Of a stretch of DNA of 64,000 bases, positions 26,645-39,300 are shown piece after piece. The notes beneath the pieces were generated by a model. It did no database searches. It was given only the letters and a program-made list of their open reading frames with translations, and was not told the origin of the DNA. Origin of the DNA: Zygnema cylindricum (Eukaryota > Streptophyta > Zygnematophyceae > Zygnematales > Zygnemataceae); the NCBI GenBank assembly GCA_037447655.1, contig JBBHKE010001022.1, positions 1-64,000 of the forward strand, read 5' to 3'. Numbering within the stretch: position 1 is the stretch's first letter; each line of letters opens with the position of its first letter. Position numbers and translations under genes: made by a program.

Positions 26645-27094
26645 TGGAATTCGAAATTCCACGTTACTATTGAACCGCTATGTTTTAGTTAGTTTTCCTT
26701 GCTTGTTAGTTAAGTCCTATAACACTAAGTCTTAAGTCTACTACTTACATTCTTGTTTTTGTACTTTCTTGTACTTTTTTGTACATATTGTTTTAGCGTA
26801 CAAAGGTTCCCACTGACTCGTGGAATCTTTCTAATTAGTGATTCTCTCAACCATTGCTAGATCGACCTAGATTAGTTTACTATTTCTACCTTCACCTTGT
26901 ATATTGCGGCTACCACGTTTAATTTCTCTGTAAAACTCAAACCTCTCATTGGCTTTTTAATCATTAGAGAACTTGAGGTCACGACAGCCTTTTTGTCTCA
27001 TGCTGCCTTTTTTGCTTTTTCCATTTCCTCTATTTTGTCCTCTTGTCATTTGCATCACTTTTTCCTATCTTACTTTGTGGCCGCAAACTTACTA
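26645..27094 (+). repeat. 3' LTR of the degraded copia element
   Basis: Starts TGGAATTCGAAATTCCACG directly after the polypurine tract and ends near GCCGCAAACTTACTA. It is about 15 bases shorter than the 5' LTR, with many substitutions. Confidence 0.85.
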
Positions 27095-27776
27095 TGATGT
27101 TCGTAGTCTATTATGACTTCTTGAATCTTAAAAAGAGAAAAAAATTGTCAACTTCGAAATTCAATTTTGAGAGTGAAAAATACAGGATTTTGTTTTTTTT
27201 CCTTTTTGTGCGTGTGTTCGCATTGGAATTTTTCAGAGCTCTTTGTTTTCTTGAAATTTTGGATGAAAAAACATTTTTTCTTATCGTATATCTAAATCAG
27301 CCTAATACTCCCCAATGGTGACAGCTTCCAATCGGAAATGATGTTCGTATATATCTTGCTTCTGACTTTTGCATGTGGCCGTTTTGGAAATCGATATAGG
27401 CACTTGAACATAGAAAATTATATTTATATAAAACTCACCTCCAAAGTCGATATATTGAATAGGTAAAATGAATACATGAGTCTCGTAGAGCAATTTAATT
27501 ATACAACTTTGATCCAAAGCTCCTTCGCTCTACCTTTTCCACCCGGTATTTGCCTCCTCTCAGTTGGCATTTGCCAGTATTCTTCTCAATTTAATGCAGT
27601 GCATACTAAGCTTTCAGTGGACGCCAAAAGACAAAAAAAGTACTTGGGATTAGTATGGTACATTCTAAGTAAGATGTGAAGAATTACTAGGAAAGGGGTT
27701 AAATCGTCAATTCATCTTTGGAATGTAATGAGAAAAATGTCTGAATATTTGTTTTATGATGTTTCTTGTTTGACAG
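27095..27776 (+). other. Region between the copia element and the first LRR exon
   Basis: The 5' part and promoter of the LRR-peptidase-LysM gene are expected here or beyond the copia element. No LRR unit was found here. One candidate signal-peptide reading frame is listed separately; the 67-codon frame at 27476-27679 is not recognised. Confidence 0.4.
27338..27462 (+). CDS. Candidate first exon with signal peptide (speculative)
   Basis: An ATG at 27338 opens MMFVYILLLTFACG, a plausible secretory signal peptide. The frame runs to a possible donor AG|GTAAAA at 27463 that leaves phase 2, the phase needed by the LRR exon at 27777. Against it, the split codon would give Arg where the other LRR exons give Leu, Ile or Met, and there is no LRR-cap sequence. 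Transcript evidence would decide. Confidence 0.2.
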
Positions 27777-30340
27777 AAATCTTAGAAAAAATGGATTGAC
27801 AGGTAGAATTCCGCAATCAATTCAAAATTTGACAAGTCTCCAAGAATTGTAAGCTGGTTCTTATTTCCCCGAAAAATAAAAAATACATATTGTTGACTTA
27901 GTAATGATTTTTTGAGTCACATTGTGCTTGTGACGATATCTATCTGGAGCTTCTTATATATACATTTGGTATGCCGACATTATAAAACCTTACACCATGT
28001 ACAGTCGGTCGCATCATATGTCAATTTCTGCTTGAGGAAACATTACTTTTGTTGCTAGAATCAATGATAAACTATAGTCTATCATTTGGGGGAAACATCT
28101 GACCACTTCTTACGCTATTGACATAGGCAGGGAACCTGATTCTACTTGGTCTCAGCGCTAACCATACTTTACTTGATTTAATTGTTTTTTGAACAGGCGC
28201 TTTTCCAGAAACAACCTGACAGGTTCCATTCCCTCTGTTATGATGAGCTTACCAAGGCTCAAAGAGTTGTACGTTTTGCTTGTGCTCTTGTTCGGTTTTT
28301 GCTAAAGTAGCATCCATGGTTTTTTCCTCTCCATAAAATACTGATTGTCTTCAATAGGTCGTCTAACAGTATTGAGAAAATCAATTTTCGCATTTTTGTG
28401 AGAGATCGACCCATGTGCCAAACGGTGACGAGGGTTTTCAGCTTTTTGGTCGAGTTGACTTTGACAATGGATGTTTCAGGTATTTAGACGAGAACAAGTT
28501 CAGTGGGACCCTGCCTCCAAATATAGGCAGCCTAAACAAGTTGCGAGTTATGTAAGTTGATTGTCCTATTTCAACAAATGAAAGGGAAAAATGAGGCTGT
28601 AAATGGCATATGAGTATGAAACAATAATATAAATACCAATGACTGCATAGCTTTCTAAAGTTAAAACAATGAAATATACTGATGTCGGACTTTGCTGTAG
28701 TTTGCTGTCTGATTCTTACAATGCCATGCCTCCATGGTCCTCTGCTGTTTCAGAGATTTATCCCTTAACAAGTTGGTGGGCACCATACCTTCGAGTTTTG
28801 GCAGCCTAAAAAAACTCGAGGACATGTGAGTTCTTATCTTCATCTATTTATTTATTTACTTATTTTTTTGTCATAAGGACATTTTTAGCACTAAAGCGAT
28901 GTCAGTGTTTTTCAAGCTGCAAATATTTTTAAAATTTTAATCTCAAAAGTCATAAGCGATTGCTTGTAAACACTAGACCCGTCTGCAAAAAACCGAAATT
29001 TTTGTCATAATTTTGTTCTTTCAAATGACCACCAAAAATTCAAATGATGCTAAGCAAATTTGTAATCAGCGGGTTTAAAAACTCATTTGATCCCTCTTGC
29101 GGCTGTAAGTAGTCTCATTTTAATCTGTAAAATTGCAGTTTTCTGTCCTAAAAAATAGTCCAGGCGTCCTGTTTCTATTACTTATTAAAAAAACAACTGC
29201 GAAGATTTTTTGAAATAAATGAGCCAGAATTCCGATGAAAAAAAAAGGATAAAAAAAAACCAACTGTATGCTCCAAAAAACGGTTTTAGTCAAAATATGG
29301 TTCAGAGCTAACACATCGTAACGTCTATAATTTGTACAGAAGACATGATGTCCTCCAAATGGCTGACATTGGGACACCCGAACTTCGATAACTTGAAATC
29401 TAACCTAAACTGCAAACATTTACAAAATGAGCCTTAAGCAGACGGATACCGCAAAAATTTTGGTTTTGCTTGACTAAAACGGGCGCCATTTGTTCATTTT
29501 TGCTCCGGAGTTGGCAAATACTCTTGCGTTAGATGAGTCATCTCAAACGCTCAAATCCGTGAAGTATTGTCGCGGCTAGGTCTTTCCCAAGGGAGTTGTT
29601 CATGTAAATGCTGCCAACTCTCTGAAAGTTTGGTCGGACCAAATGTTCGGACCGAAAACGGCTCTAGTGTCTGAATATATGTTGGTAGATCTTCAGCCAT
29701 AAATCTTTCAAGTTATCTACCAAAATGTAAAAAATTACTATAAGATTCCTGTTTTCGTTCTCTTTAAGGTTTTGCCACCCGTGAGTAAGTGATAAGTGCC
29801 TAATACTTCAAAATTTAATCTAAAGTTTTGGAAATTTGTTCACGCACTTCCTAGAGCGTTTTGATGTTGTTCACTCCATCTAACTGTCACCGCACACATT
29901 CCTTTAGACTAACATAATTATCTCATACTTTATATGGTATACATGTGTCCCCAAGAGTACATTACTCCTTGGCTTGGTTTGCAGGAATTTAAGGAACAAT
30001 TCTTTCGTGGGGAATTTCATCCTTCGACTTCAAAGTTTTACCAACTTAAATGTTGATGTCAGAAACAACTATTTATCTGGAACAAATGTTTTTGTAAATG
30101 GTAATGAAACTTGTGTTTTTGTTGAGAACAACTGCTTCGACGTTGACGTTACAAATTGGAATAGCATTTGTGAAGGCTCAATACCAAATAGAAGACCTGC
30201 ATCAGAATGCAATAGATTTTGCAATGCATCGCAAACCAGGGGTGTATGCGGAGGACACGGCTATTGCACGGCGTTGGATGTTCCATGTACATGTGATGAG
30301 GGGTATGCGACAAGTGTGGATGATTTCACATGTACCTTTG
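27777..30340 (+). other. LRR block and first EGF-like module of the fusion gene
   Basis: Four consecutive exons of exactly 72 bases (24 codons), each entered and left in phase 2, encode one plant-type LRR apiece: NGLTGRIP, NNLTGSIP, NKFSGTLP and NKLVGTIP. The fifth exon (29985-30340) starts a last repeat (NNSFVGNF), then a Cys-rich linker and an EGF-like module with CGGHGYC and CTCDEGY. One exon per repeat in constant phase is typical of plant LRR receptor genes and allows growth by exon duplication. Repeats upstream of 27777 may exist. Confidence 0.88.
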
Positions 30341-33300
30341 GTAAGTACCAATGTGTAACATGCCCCGGACCAATTGGCTGAACACTGCTATTTGTAAAGG
30401 AGTTATCCGCATTAAAGGAAAATTGTGCCCATTATCTAATTTACTGGTGAATGTGGCCAATTGTTATCCACAACCATGAATGTGTTAGTAATGGTATTTT
30501 CTAGTTTTTGGCTAGAAAATATCACGATTGACGACAAGCATTTGACCTTCATTAAGCAAGGTTAACATAAAAACCTAAAATTGCACTATGTACGTTTTAT
30601 GAAGAACTTACCTCATCCTTTAAAACGACCATGAAACCGACCATGGGTCTGCAACGAATAAGCAACTTGATAAAAGAGGATGTTGAATCTCGTATGTTTT
30701 TTTATGTTAGGAAATTGCTTCACAATTTAACCACATTAAATTTTTCCTGCAATGGTTTACAGGCTAGTGGTCAGAGGGACTTCGTATAAAGTTAGAGGAA
30801 AGGCAGATTTCCATTTTATGTAATTCAGTTCGAATCAGGAAAAAGGAAAAATGTAATCTTCATTGCATAATGAGATACCTGGAGTATTAAGTGAATGAGA
30901 ACCATAATAGCCGACTGAGAAAGGTAGGAAGACAGGCTAAAAAAGCCAGGTTTGAACCGAGGTTGAAAAGTAACAAAGTGCTCATTTAAACAGAAAAAGA
31001 AAGAGCATTTTGAAAAAAAGGTAAAAGTGCAAAAGTAAAGTGTGAACGCCTGACGTGTTTGTGATTTGAAAGATAATCCAACACACTGTAATGATAATGT
31101 AGATTTCAAACAAAAGGGAGACAAAAGGGAACCTAATGAAACCGAAGCTTTGGAGCTTTGAAGAGGTGTCCGGAAATTAAAACTGTTAAATTGGACTTAA
31201 ATCTAAATGGAAATCTGTCGCGTAGGATAAGGCACTGAGTCTAGTGGGCCAAAGAAACTGTGTCTACATAGGTCAGAACAAGAAAAAAGTCTACACCAAT
31301 CTTAAAAACACTATCAATGACTCAAATGTAACAGTGACAGAAGACAGGTGAATGTGACGGAGATAGATGCAGGCGGCAGGTGACATGTGAAAAAATTGAC
31401 TCAGGTGGAAATCAGTGAATTGGTCTACAGTTGAGAAAAGTCCGTGTAGCAGTATTGTCTCTTACTATCCCTGTGATCCCACTATTTAACAAAGTCTTCT
31501 TTTAACACTTGCAGAGGGACGTGGCCTCGGACTTACAAGCTTCAGTGGGTTCAAATCTACAAAGTTGAACAGATATTTCCGCTACGCAAGCTTTGGATAC
31601 TTAATGCCGGATGACGACAATAAGGCATCTTGGCTCGTAGCGACAAACTGGAATTGGGTGAAACGACGAGCAGTTACAGCCATCAAGGACCAGCAAAATT
31701 GCAGTATGTTAAAATCCAATGAGTAAAAACATGGTATTTGCGGTCATTGCCACTGGGAATGGAAAAATTGAGATGTGATTTTTGCATGTCGTTATCGGCT
31801 ACACTTATAGGGATTACGATGAACTTTGTCATCAAAAAACTGATATATGTTTCACCTAAAGGATAAAAACTAGCAGACATGTGAATATCAGAAGTACAGA
31901 CGAACATGCTCCACAACCACTTACTGACATGTAAGACTTTGTGTAAGACTTGTGGTTAACCGTCTCAATCGACATGATTAGTTTTTATCACAGATTGTTG
32001 AAGGATTGATATGCATACGTAAGCATTTGGTTGCATGTAATAGATGTTCAATTTCAAATTCTACACCTGACATGTCTTTTTTGTTTCCTACATTGTTAAT
32101 GGCACTTCAGACATTTGTTGGCTTTTCGCTTCGATTTCAACAATTGAGAGTGCTTATTATACTTCAAATGCGGGAGTTTTGGACGTTCCCATCATATCAG
32201 AAAATCAGATATTTAACTGCTCCAGTTTGCGTCGTGACTGCTCTGTCGGTGGTTGGCCGATAGAGGCCCTCGCGTACGCCTCTAATAATCCTCTCATGTT
32301 AACCTCCGATTACCTTCCAGGCACTTGTCCCGGAGGGCAGGTATTCTTTTTGTCCCCGTTTGCTTGAGCAAGGAAAAGAACTCCAACAAATAGCAAGATT
32401 CTACCTTTTGAAAAATTAAGCATCCATGTTAGCCTGTGACAAGACGTAGCTTGACATGTTCAAAACCAAACTCGTAATCCATTTGATATTTCACATCTTT
32501 TTGATGTTTGGTTCCATTTTGGTAAAACAACTACAATGAATGGGTGTATGCACAGGTTCGTAGTGATTTGATGATACAATCTTTCGAGAGAGTCCAGCTG
32601 GATGGATGGCTGGGATTGCTTTTGGCTCTCCAACAACAAACAGCGATAGTCGGCATAGAAGCAAGTGGAAGCAACTTCCTCAACTATGATCCCAAAATGG
32701 TGACTTTTTTACAAACCAGTATATGTAGACTTTCTACCTCCGTAAATACCTTGTCTTTCACATATACAAGTGTGTTCAAACACACTCTAATGTTATTTTG
32801 GAAGCGTGATATAGAGGGTTCATATCAATATAAACCGGGGAGCTTGTGAATTAAAGTAATTCTTTTTTATCGATGGTGTACTGCAAAGCGATGCCAAATG
32901 TTAAGGGAAAAAATAAAATCACATTGTACCTTATAAATGATACACAAATGTCACGTTGATGTCTCAACGTATCTTTTATGATTTGCGTCGACGGTCACTT
33001 CGTGGAGCCAAAAACGCCCCGATGAAGCCAAGGTGTCGGGATACTCTGTTAAAAAATAGGAATTGTTAAACATAGGATCACGAAATTCAACTATTCATCA
33101 GCGGAAGCAGTCAGAATTTCAGACATCATCACAATTTCCGAATCACGGATTGCAACCGAAGTCGATCAAATAGAGGATATATTTAATCGAACTTTTTACA
33201 TCCTTTTTCCCTTCTTGACTCCTTGTTTTTATATATTTTTCGCTATATCACACTCTCTTCTAAAATACTTCTCCCAAAATACAAGAAGACAAAACTACAC

Positions 33301-36300
33301 TATCTCTGTCTCCTTACGTCACAATTTCCACTTAGACTCCACATATGCAAAATTTGACACTTAGACGCTGAATCGGACGTAAGCGCCTAACAAAGCATTT
33401 GTGCGCCAAACTTCTACGTGACCTGGACATAAAACATCCACGGTCCTACACGCACTAAAATAAATTACCAATCGTACAGGACCACCTATCGTACAGGACC
33501 ACCAAGCAGCTGTACGGAAACGGAATAAAGACCTGACGCGACAGCAAACCGAAACTGAACATAAAACCGTCACTTAAACAGTAACTGTTACTGGACGGTA
33601 ATTTACACATTGATATTCTAACAATCCCCCTCTTCAATGTCTGAATTAGTAAGGATTATATCAACCCTAATTTTTGGTCTCCCTCTCAAAAGTACATCTG
33701 CAACTGCCGCCTTCGTCAACATATCTGCGGCTTCCTCCAATGTAGAAATATATTGAAACTGAATTTCCTTTTGTGTGACAAGGTCACGCACGAAATGCCA
33801 TTGAATGCGGATATGCTTCGTACGTTTATGAAAAACAGGATTTTTCACTAATGCCATGGAACTCATGCAATCCGTAAAAATCTTTAAACATCCAATAGGA
33901 ACTTTCAATTCAAATAGCATTTCTTTTAACCAAACTGACGCTTTTGCGGCATGGCAAGCCGCCATATACTCAGCTTCTGTAGAACTTAACGCGACGGTTG
34001 GTTGAAGTCGCGAACTCCACGAATCTGCCGCTCCACTCAAAATAAAAGCGTATCCGGAGGTTGACTTCCCGTAGTCAAAATCGCCTCCCCAATCTGCATC
34101 ACAGTAGCCGAAACACTCCAAGCTTCCATTCGATTTATATAATAAGCCGATGTCGACGGTACCAGCCAGATATCGAAAAATACGTATCACGGCTTCCCAG
34201 TGAACCTTCTTCGGCGCATGACAGTATCGGCTAACAATTGAGACTGCTGCAGATATCGAAAAATACGAATCACGGCTTCCCAGTGAACCTTCTTCGGCGC
34301 ATGACAATATCGGCTAACAATTGAGACTGCCGCCGATATGTCAGGCCTTGTACCTACACTCAGGTACATCAAAATTCCGATCGCTTCCCGATACGGAACT
34401 TCAACATCTGTCTCCTCCTCAAATTTCCGAATTTGCATTTTCAGATCCAAGGGAGTAGAAATTGGTTTTGCATTCAGCATGCCAAACCGCGTCAAACCGC
34501 GTCAGAACTTCCTTGCAGTATTGAGCTTGGCTCAATTTAATGTCACCATTAGGGTGACGAATCACCTCAATCCCCAATATGTAACGAACTTCTTCCAAAT
34601 CCGTCACCTTGAAGTGAAGGCGCAAATAAGCCTTCAATTCATTGATTTTCTGCAGACTGTCAAAATTCATCAGAAAATCATCAACATAAACTGAGAAGAT
34701 AATTTGATCTTCTCCTTCCCCCATAATATAAACTCCCGAATCTGAGGTAGTGCGGACGAATCCAAATTCGGTAAGTACGGAATGTAGGCATAAGTACCAA
34801 GTACGAGGCGCCTGCTTCAAACCGTAAAGAGACTTTCGCAGCCGCCACACCTTCCCTTCCTTTGTTATAACTCCTTCCGGAACCTTCATGTATACTTCTT
34901 CTTCAAGTTCGCCATTTAAGAACGCCGTCTCCACATCCATTTGATGGATGTGCTTTTTACCGGCTGCCGCAATCGCCACAATCATTCGCAATGAGTCGAA
35001 TTTGACTACAGGCGCATATGTCTCCATGTAATCTACTCCTTCCCGTTGCTGAAATCCTTTGCAAACTAGTCTAGCCTTATATTTAATCACCTCTCCAGAC
35101 GCACCAGTTTTGGTCTTGAAAATCCACTTCGCATCGATGGCCTTCTTCCCTTCCGGTAGATCAACTTCCTCAAATGTTCGATTTTCGACAATGGATTTAT
35201 ACTCTTTTTCCCAAGCCGGTTGCCATTTCGACTCCCAATCACCTGAATTTCTAGCTTCAGAATACGATCGGGGGTCACCGGCGGAAGTCTCACAAAGTGA
35301 TTGCTAGAGGAGGAAATCCTCCTCCTTAGTTGCCGAAATGAAGTAATGTGAGTTTTCAACATTTCCTCCTTTTCGGTCAAAAGATAATCTAGCTGGTTTT
35401 CTCCCTTAAGATTCCCGTGTACTCCTCCTTAAATTAACATCAGATTCCTTATCTTTCTCCAATTCGGTTCGACTTGAAGAGGAAGATTTTGAATTTGTTG
35501 AATTCCGAGATTCAGATGACATTTGAGAATTTGAATGTCGCGATTCAATGTCAATGTTTTCAATTTCTTCATCAATGTCAAATTTTCGTTTCCCCCTCTT
35601 AACATTGACAGTCGGATCAGCCTCAATGTCATCATCCGACTCCTCAATGTCCGGGAAATTTGAAATTTCGGCTTCTTCATGAAAATCCAAATTTCTCCGC
35701 AATTTTGCCGATCCTTCAATTGCAGATTTCAAGTCCTCGTGAAAATTGACATTTCGTGATTCAATAATTGTGTGCCGTGAGGGATCGTAAATTCGGTAGA
35801 GATTCCCTCGCGAGCTATATCCGACAAAAATTCCAGACCAACATCTCGATGCAAATTTTCTGCGTCGATTTTGTGATTCTACATAGACGGTGACGCGACA
35901 TCCCCAAATCCTTAAATGATGAAGAGTTGGTTTCCGCCCGTACCACAACTCATGAGGTGTTTTATCGCCCGAGATAGAAGTAAGCCGCCGATTACAAATA
36001 TAACTAGCGGTTAAAAGTGCATCTCCCCAAAGTGAGATAGGGCGACCGGATGCATGCACCATAGCTCAGACCATTTCTTCGAGTGTCCGATTCTTGCGCT
36101 CAGCCACCCCGTTTGATTCCGGGGAGTTTGATGCCGTATATTGATGTCGTATTCCCCATTCTCTACAATATCCATCAAAAGCTATAAATTCACCGCCATT
36201 ATCCGTTCGGATGGATTTCAATTTTCACTCACATTCTTGTTCCGCCATGACGTGCCATTCTTTAAACCTCTCGAATGCTTCAGATATATGCTTTAGAAGA

Positions 36301-39300
36301 ATCACCCATGAAAATCGTGAGTAATCATCGACAATGACCATAATGTAACGATTTCCACCGATACTTTTCGGTTTCATGTGACCACACAAATCGATGTGGA
36401 TTAATTCGAGAGGATGGGAAGACCGAAATTTAATATCTTTCGGTGGATGAGGTTTCCGAATTTGCTTCCCTTGATTACACCCCTCACATCCATTAACTTT
36501 TTCGCCCGAGGCTAAATCTAAGCCTCTCACACAACCGGTTTTTATCATCCTTCTTAGATTCCCCTCGGATGTGTGGCACATCCGGTGATGCCAAAGACTT
36601 AAATCCCCTTTAAATTTTGAAATTTGATTTGCAATCGGATCCGGATGTGAATCAACCTTAGGTCGCCGCCAAACCAATCGACTATGCATATTTTCCGTAA
36701 CTTCCCCTTCACCAATAACAACTCCTTTTTCATTAACAATGCGAATTGTCGAATCTCCAAGGGCATATACGCTACCGCCCGTGCGTTGGATCTGCGGGAC
36801 ACTCAATAAATTGACCGAACCTTCGGGAATGTAAAGAACATTGACCAAACGGGTCGGTGTTACGCGCTCTCTTCCTTCGAAATTCAATGTGGGAAGGTCT
36901 AAACGGACAATTCCCACATTGGTGACAGACATTACTTGTCCGTTTGCAACTGTAATTTTCTTAGGAATTGTCAATTGTCGCAAGTCATCAAAGAGTGTCA
37001 CATCGGTGCAAACGTGATGTGATGCTCTCGTATCAATCACCCACTCCTTCTCAATATTTACATTTTCTGTTGATGAGTCAACCGAAAGGTTGAGACATGT
37101 AAAAATCTGAGCACTTTCTTCCTCTCCCTCTTCATACACACCGTCTCCAAAAAAGTGTCCTTGGCCTCCAAAACGGCCACCACCACGGCCACCACCACGG
37201 CCTCCAAAGCGTCCTCCTCCTCGGATGCCTATGCGGCCTCCTCCGTGGCCGCCATTAAAGCTACCACGGCTGCCATTAAATCTTCCTCTACCACCTCCAC
37301 CTTCTCCTTCCGATTTTGCATAACATTGAGAACTTAGATGCCCCCACTTGCCGCAAGAATAACATTGTCGATCGGGACATGATACCGCCAAATGTCCAAA
37401 TTTGTTGCAATGAAAACAAGCGACAGAATTCAGATCGGGGGCGGATGGAAAGGGCTTTGGATTTCCATTCTTCACTTGTCCCCTTCCTCTACCTCTCGGG
37501 CCTCCTCCCCTTCCTCTACCTCTCGGGCCTCCTCCCCTTCCTCCTCTTCCGCCACCACGTAGGTAAGATAAGTCGGCGGAATTAGAATTGGTTAAATTTA
37601 AAGAACCGGAGGGAGGAGTACTCCGAGAAGAACTCCCTCGATTTTCTTCGTTATCTTTCAAGTATGATAAAAGAAATGAATAAGTCAACCTCTTTTTCAC
37701 TCCCAAAATTTCTTTGAGATGGACAAGTCTTTCTGGCAAAGCATTAAGAAAGCCGGTCACTTTGTCCGCCTCAATAACAAACCGACCGGTAGCTGCAAGT
37801 CGTTCCACAATCAGATTGTATCGTTTTGAAGCGTCACCAATCGACTCACTCGAAGTCATCTTAAAATTCAGAAATTCCTTGTATGCATGTTGACCGCGAT
37901 TTTGGATTCCTTTTTCAAATTCGTTTTCTATGGCCCGCCAACATTCATGTGCAGAATCATGTGTCAAGAAATAATCATGAACTGCGGGCGTACAAGTTTG
38001 CATTAATCCGGTATAGGCGGCAACATTCTTACGTCTACATCTATTTCTAGCCTTGCGACCAGAAATCGGCAAAGGATCCTCTCCTGTAACGATTTTCCAA
38101 AGACGTCGAAGCTCAAACTGTCCTTGAATATATCTTTTCCAGATATAGTAGTTCGTTCCATTGAAGAGAACGACTTTGCCGGGCATCTGAATCAGTTTAT
38201 CATCCTCCTCATCCTCGTCTTCCTCCTAGTCAGATTCATCTTCAGCTTCGAATTTTCTTTTCCGGATTCTTTCTCTCCTGTCATCTTCAGTTTCTCCTTC
38301 CACGTATCTACTGCCTCCTCTATTGACAACTTGCAGCCTGCCCCCTTGAGGGGCAGCTGGGAGCGTCTATTGAGCGTCTATTAACAACTTGCAGCCTGCC
38401 CCCTTGAGGGGCAGCTGAGAGCACACTCTGAAGAACTCCAGTTAGAAGTGTCTGAAGCCTCTCCTCCATGAGAATCATGCCTGCTCCTCCTGCTGCTCTT
38501 CCTCCTGCTGCTCTTCCTCCTGCTGCTCTTCCTCCTGCTGCTCTTCCTCCTGCTGCTCTTCCTCCTGCTGCTCTTCCTCCTGCTTCTTCCTGCTGCTCTT
38601 CCTCCTGCTTCTTCCTGCTGTACATCCTGCTGTACAGAAGTAAACTAAAGCCACCTCGACTCGGTTCAGGAGTTTCAGACTGCAAAGGTGCGGACTGTGG
38701 AGCAGCCTTCTTCTTCCTTCCTCCCATTGCAGCAACACTCGCCACAGTGACTTGTATCAAAAACTGACTACTTCTGGGAGCTTATACCCGCTCCAATACC
38801 AATTGTTAAAAAAATAGGAATTGTTAAACATAGGATCACGAAATTCAACTATTCATCAGCGGAAGCAGTCAGAATTTCAGACATCATCACAATTTCATCA
38901 TCACAATTTCCGAGTCAGAATTTCAGACATCATCACAATTTCCGAATCACAGATTGCAACGGAAGTCGATCAAATAGAGGATATATTTAATCGAACTTTT
39001 TACATCCTTTTTCCCTTCTTGACTCCTTGTTTTTATATATTTTTCGCTATATCACACTCTCTTCTAAAATACTTCTCCCAAAATACAAGAAGACAAAACT
39101 ACACTATTTTTGTCTCCTTACGTCACAATTTCCACTTAGACTCCACTTATGCAAAATTTGACACTTAGGGTGTGTCCCTATGTGCATAAGTAAGGGTTTT
39201 TTTCTGTCGTTTTCCTGTAAAACTTAGCGTCGTACTGCCTAAGTTCCAACTGTTGCGTCACCCTCGAACTTAGGATGTGCGTCACCCTCGAACTTAGGAT

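Larger units (their letters stand above)
21558..27094 (+). mobile_element. Ty1/copia LTR retrotransposon, old and degraded
   Basis: Two similar LTRs (21558-22022 and 26645-27094) flank a plus-strand interior in copia order: protease, integrase, reverse transcriptase, RNase H. The 3' LTR is preceded by a polypurine tract (GAAAGGGGAAAT). A weak primer site (GGTTATGAGCC) follows the 5' LTR. No clear target duplication remains. Stops and frameshifts break the coding region into short pieces and the LTRs differ at many sites, so this insertion is much older than the one at 33-40 kb. It separates the known parts of DDB1 and the LRR-peptidase gene and may have displaced their 5' ends. Confidence 0.9.
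33618..38186 (-). pseudogene. Copia gag-pol, one frame interrupted by four stops and two duplications
   Basis: Gag starts at 38186 (MPGKVVLFNGTNYYIWKRY) and carries two zinc knuckles (CFHCNKFGHLAVSC, CYSCGKWGHLSSQC). Protease follows, with WVIDTRASHH where the active site needs D-[ST]-G-A; integrase has HHRMCHTSEG, CEGCNQGK and HIDLCGH; RT has DVETAFLNG, YGLKQAPR and the intact YVDDF; RNase H has FGYCDADWGG, STEAEYMA and TKHIRIQWHF. In-frame stops: TGA 36225-36227, TGA 36066-36068, TAA 35406-35408, TAG 35304-35306. A 10-base tandem duplication (34483-34502) shifts the frame and an 83-base one (34169-34334) shifts it back (93 in total). It cannot make a full polyprotein as it stands. Confidence 0.92.
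38187..38803 (-). other. Untranslated leader of the copia element with tandem repeats
   Basis: Between the 5' LTR and gag. It holds a 58-base tandem duplication (about 38321-38436, containing the palindromic CCCCCTTGAGGGG) and a 15-base tandem array (CCTCCTGCTGCTCTT) at 38486-38612. The Glu/Gln- or Gly/Arg-rich frames over the array look like repeat artefacts and are not in the gag frame. Confidence 0.75.

Noticed and set aside
38320-38760. 146-codon Ala/Gly/Arg-repeat protein upstream of gag
   Set aside because: Generated by the 15-base tandem array and not in the gag frame.
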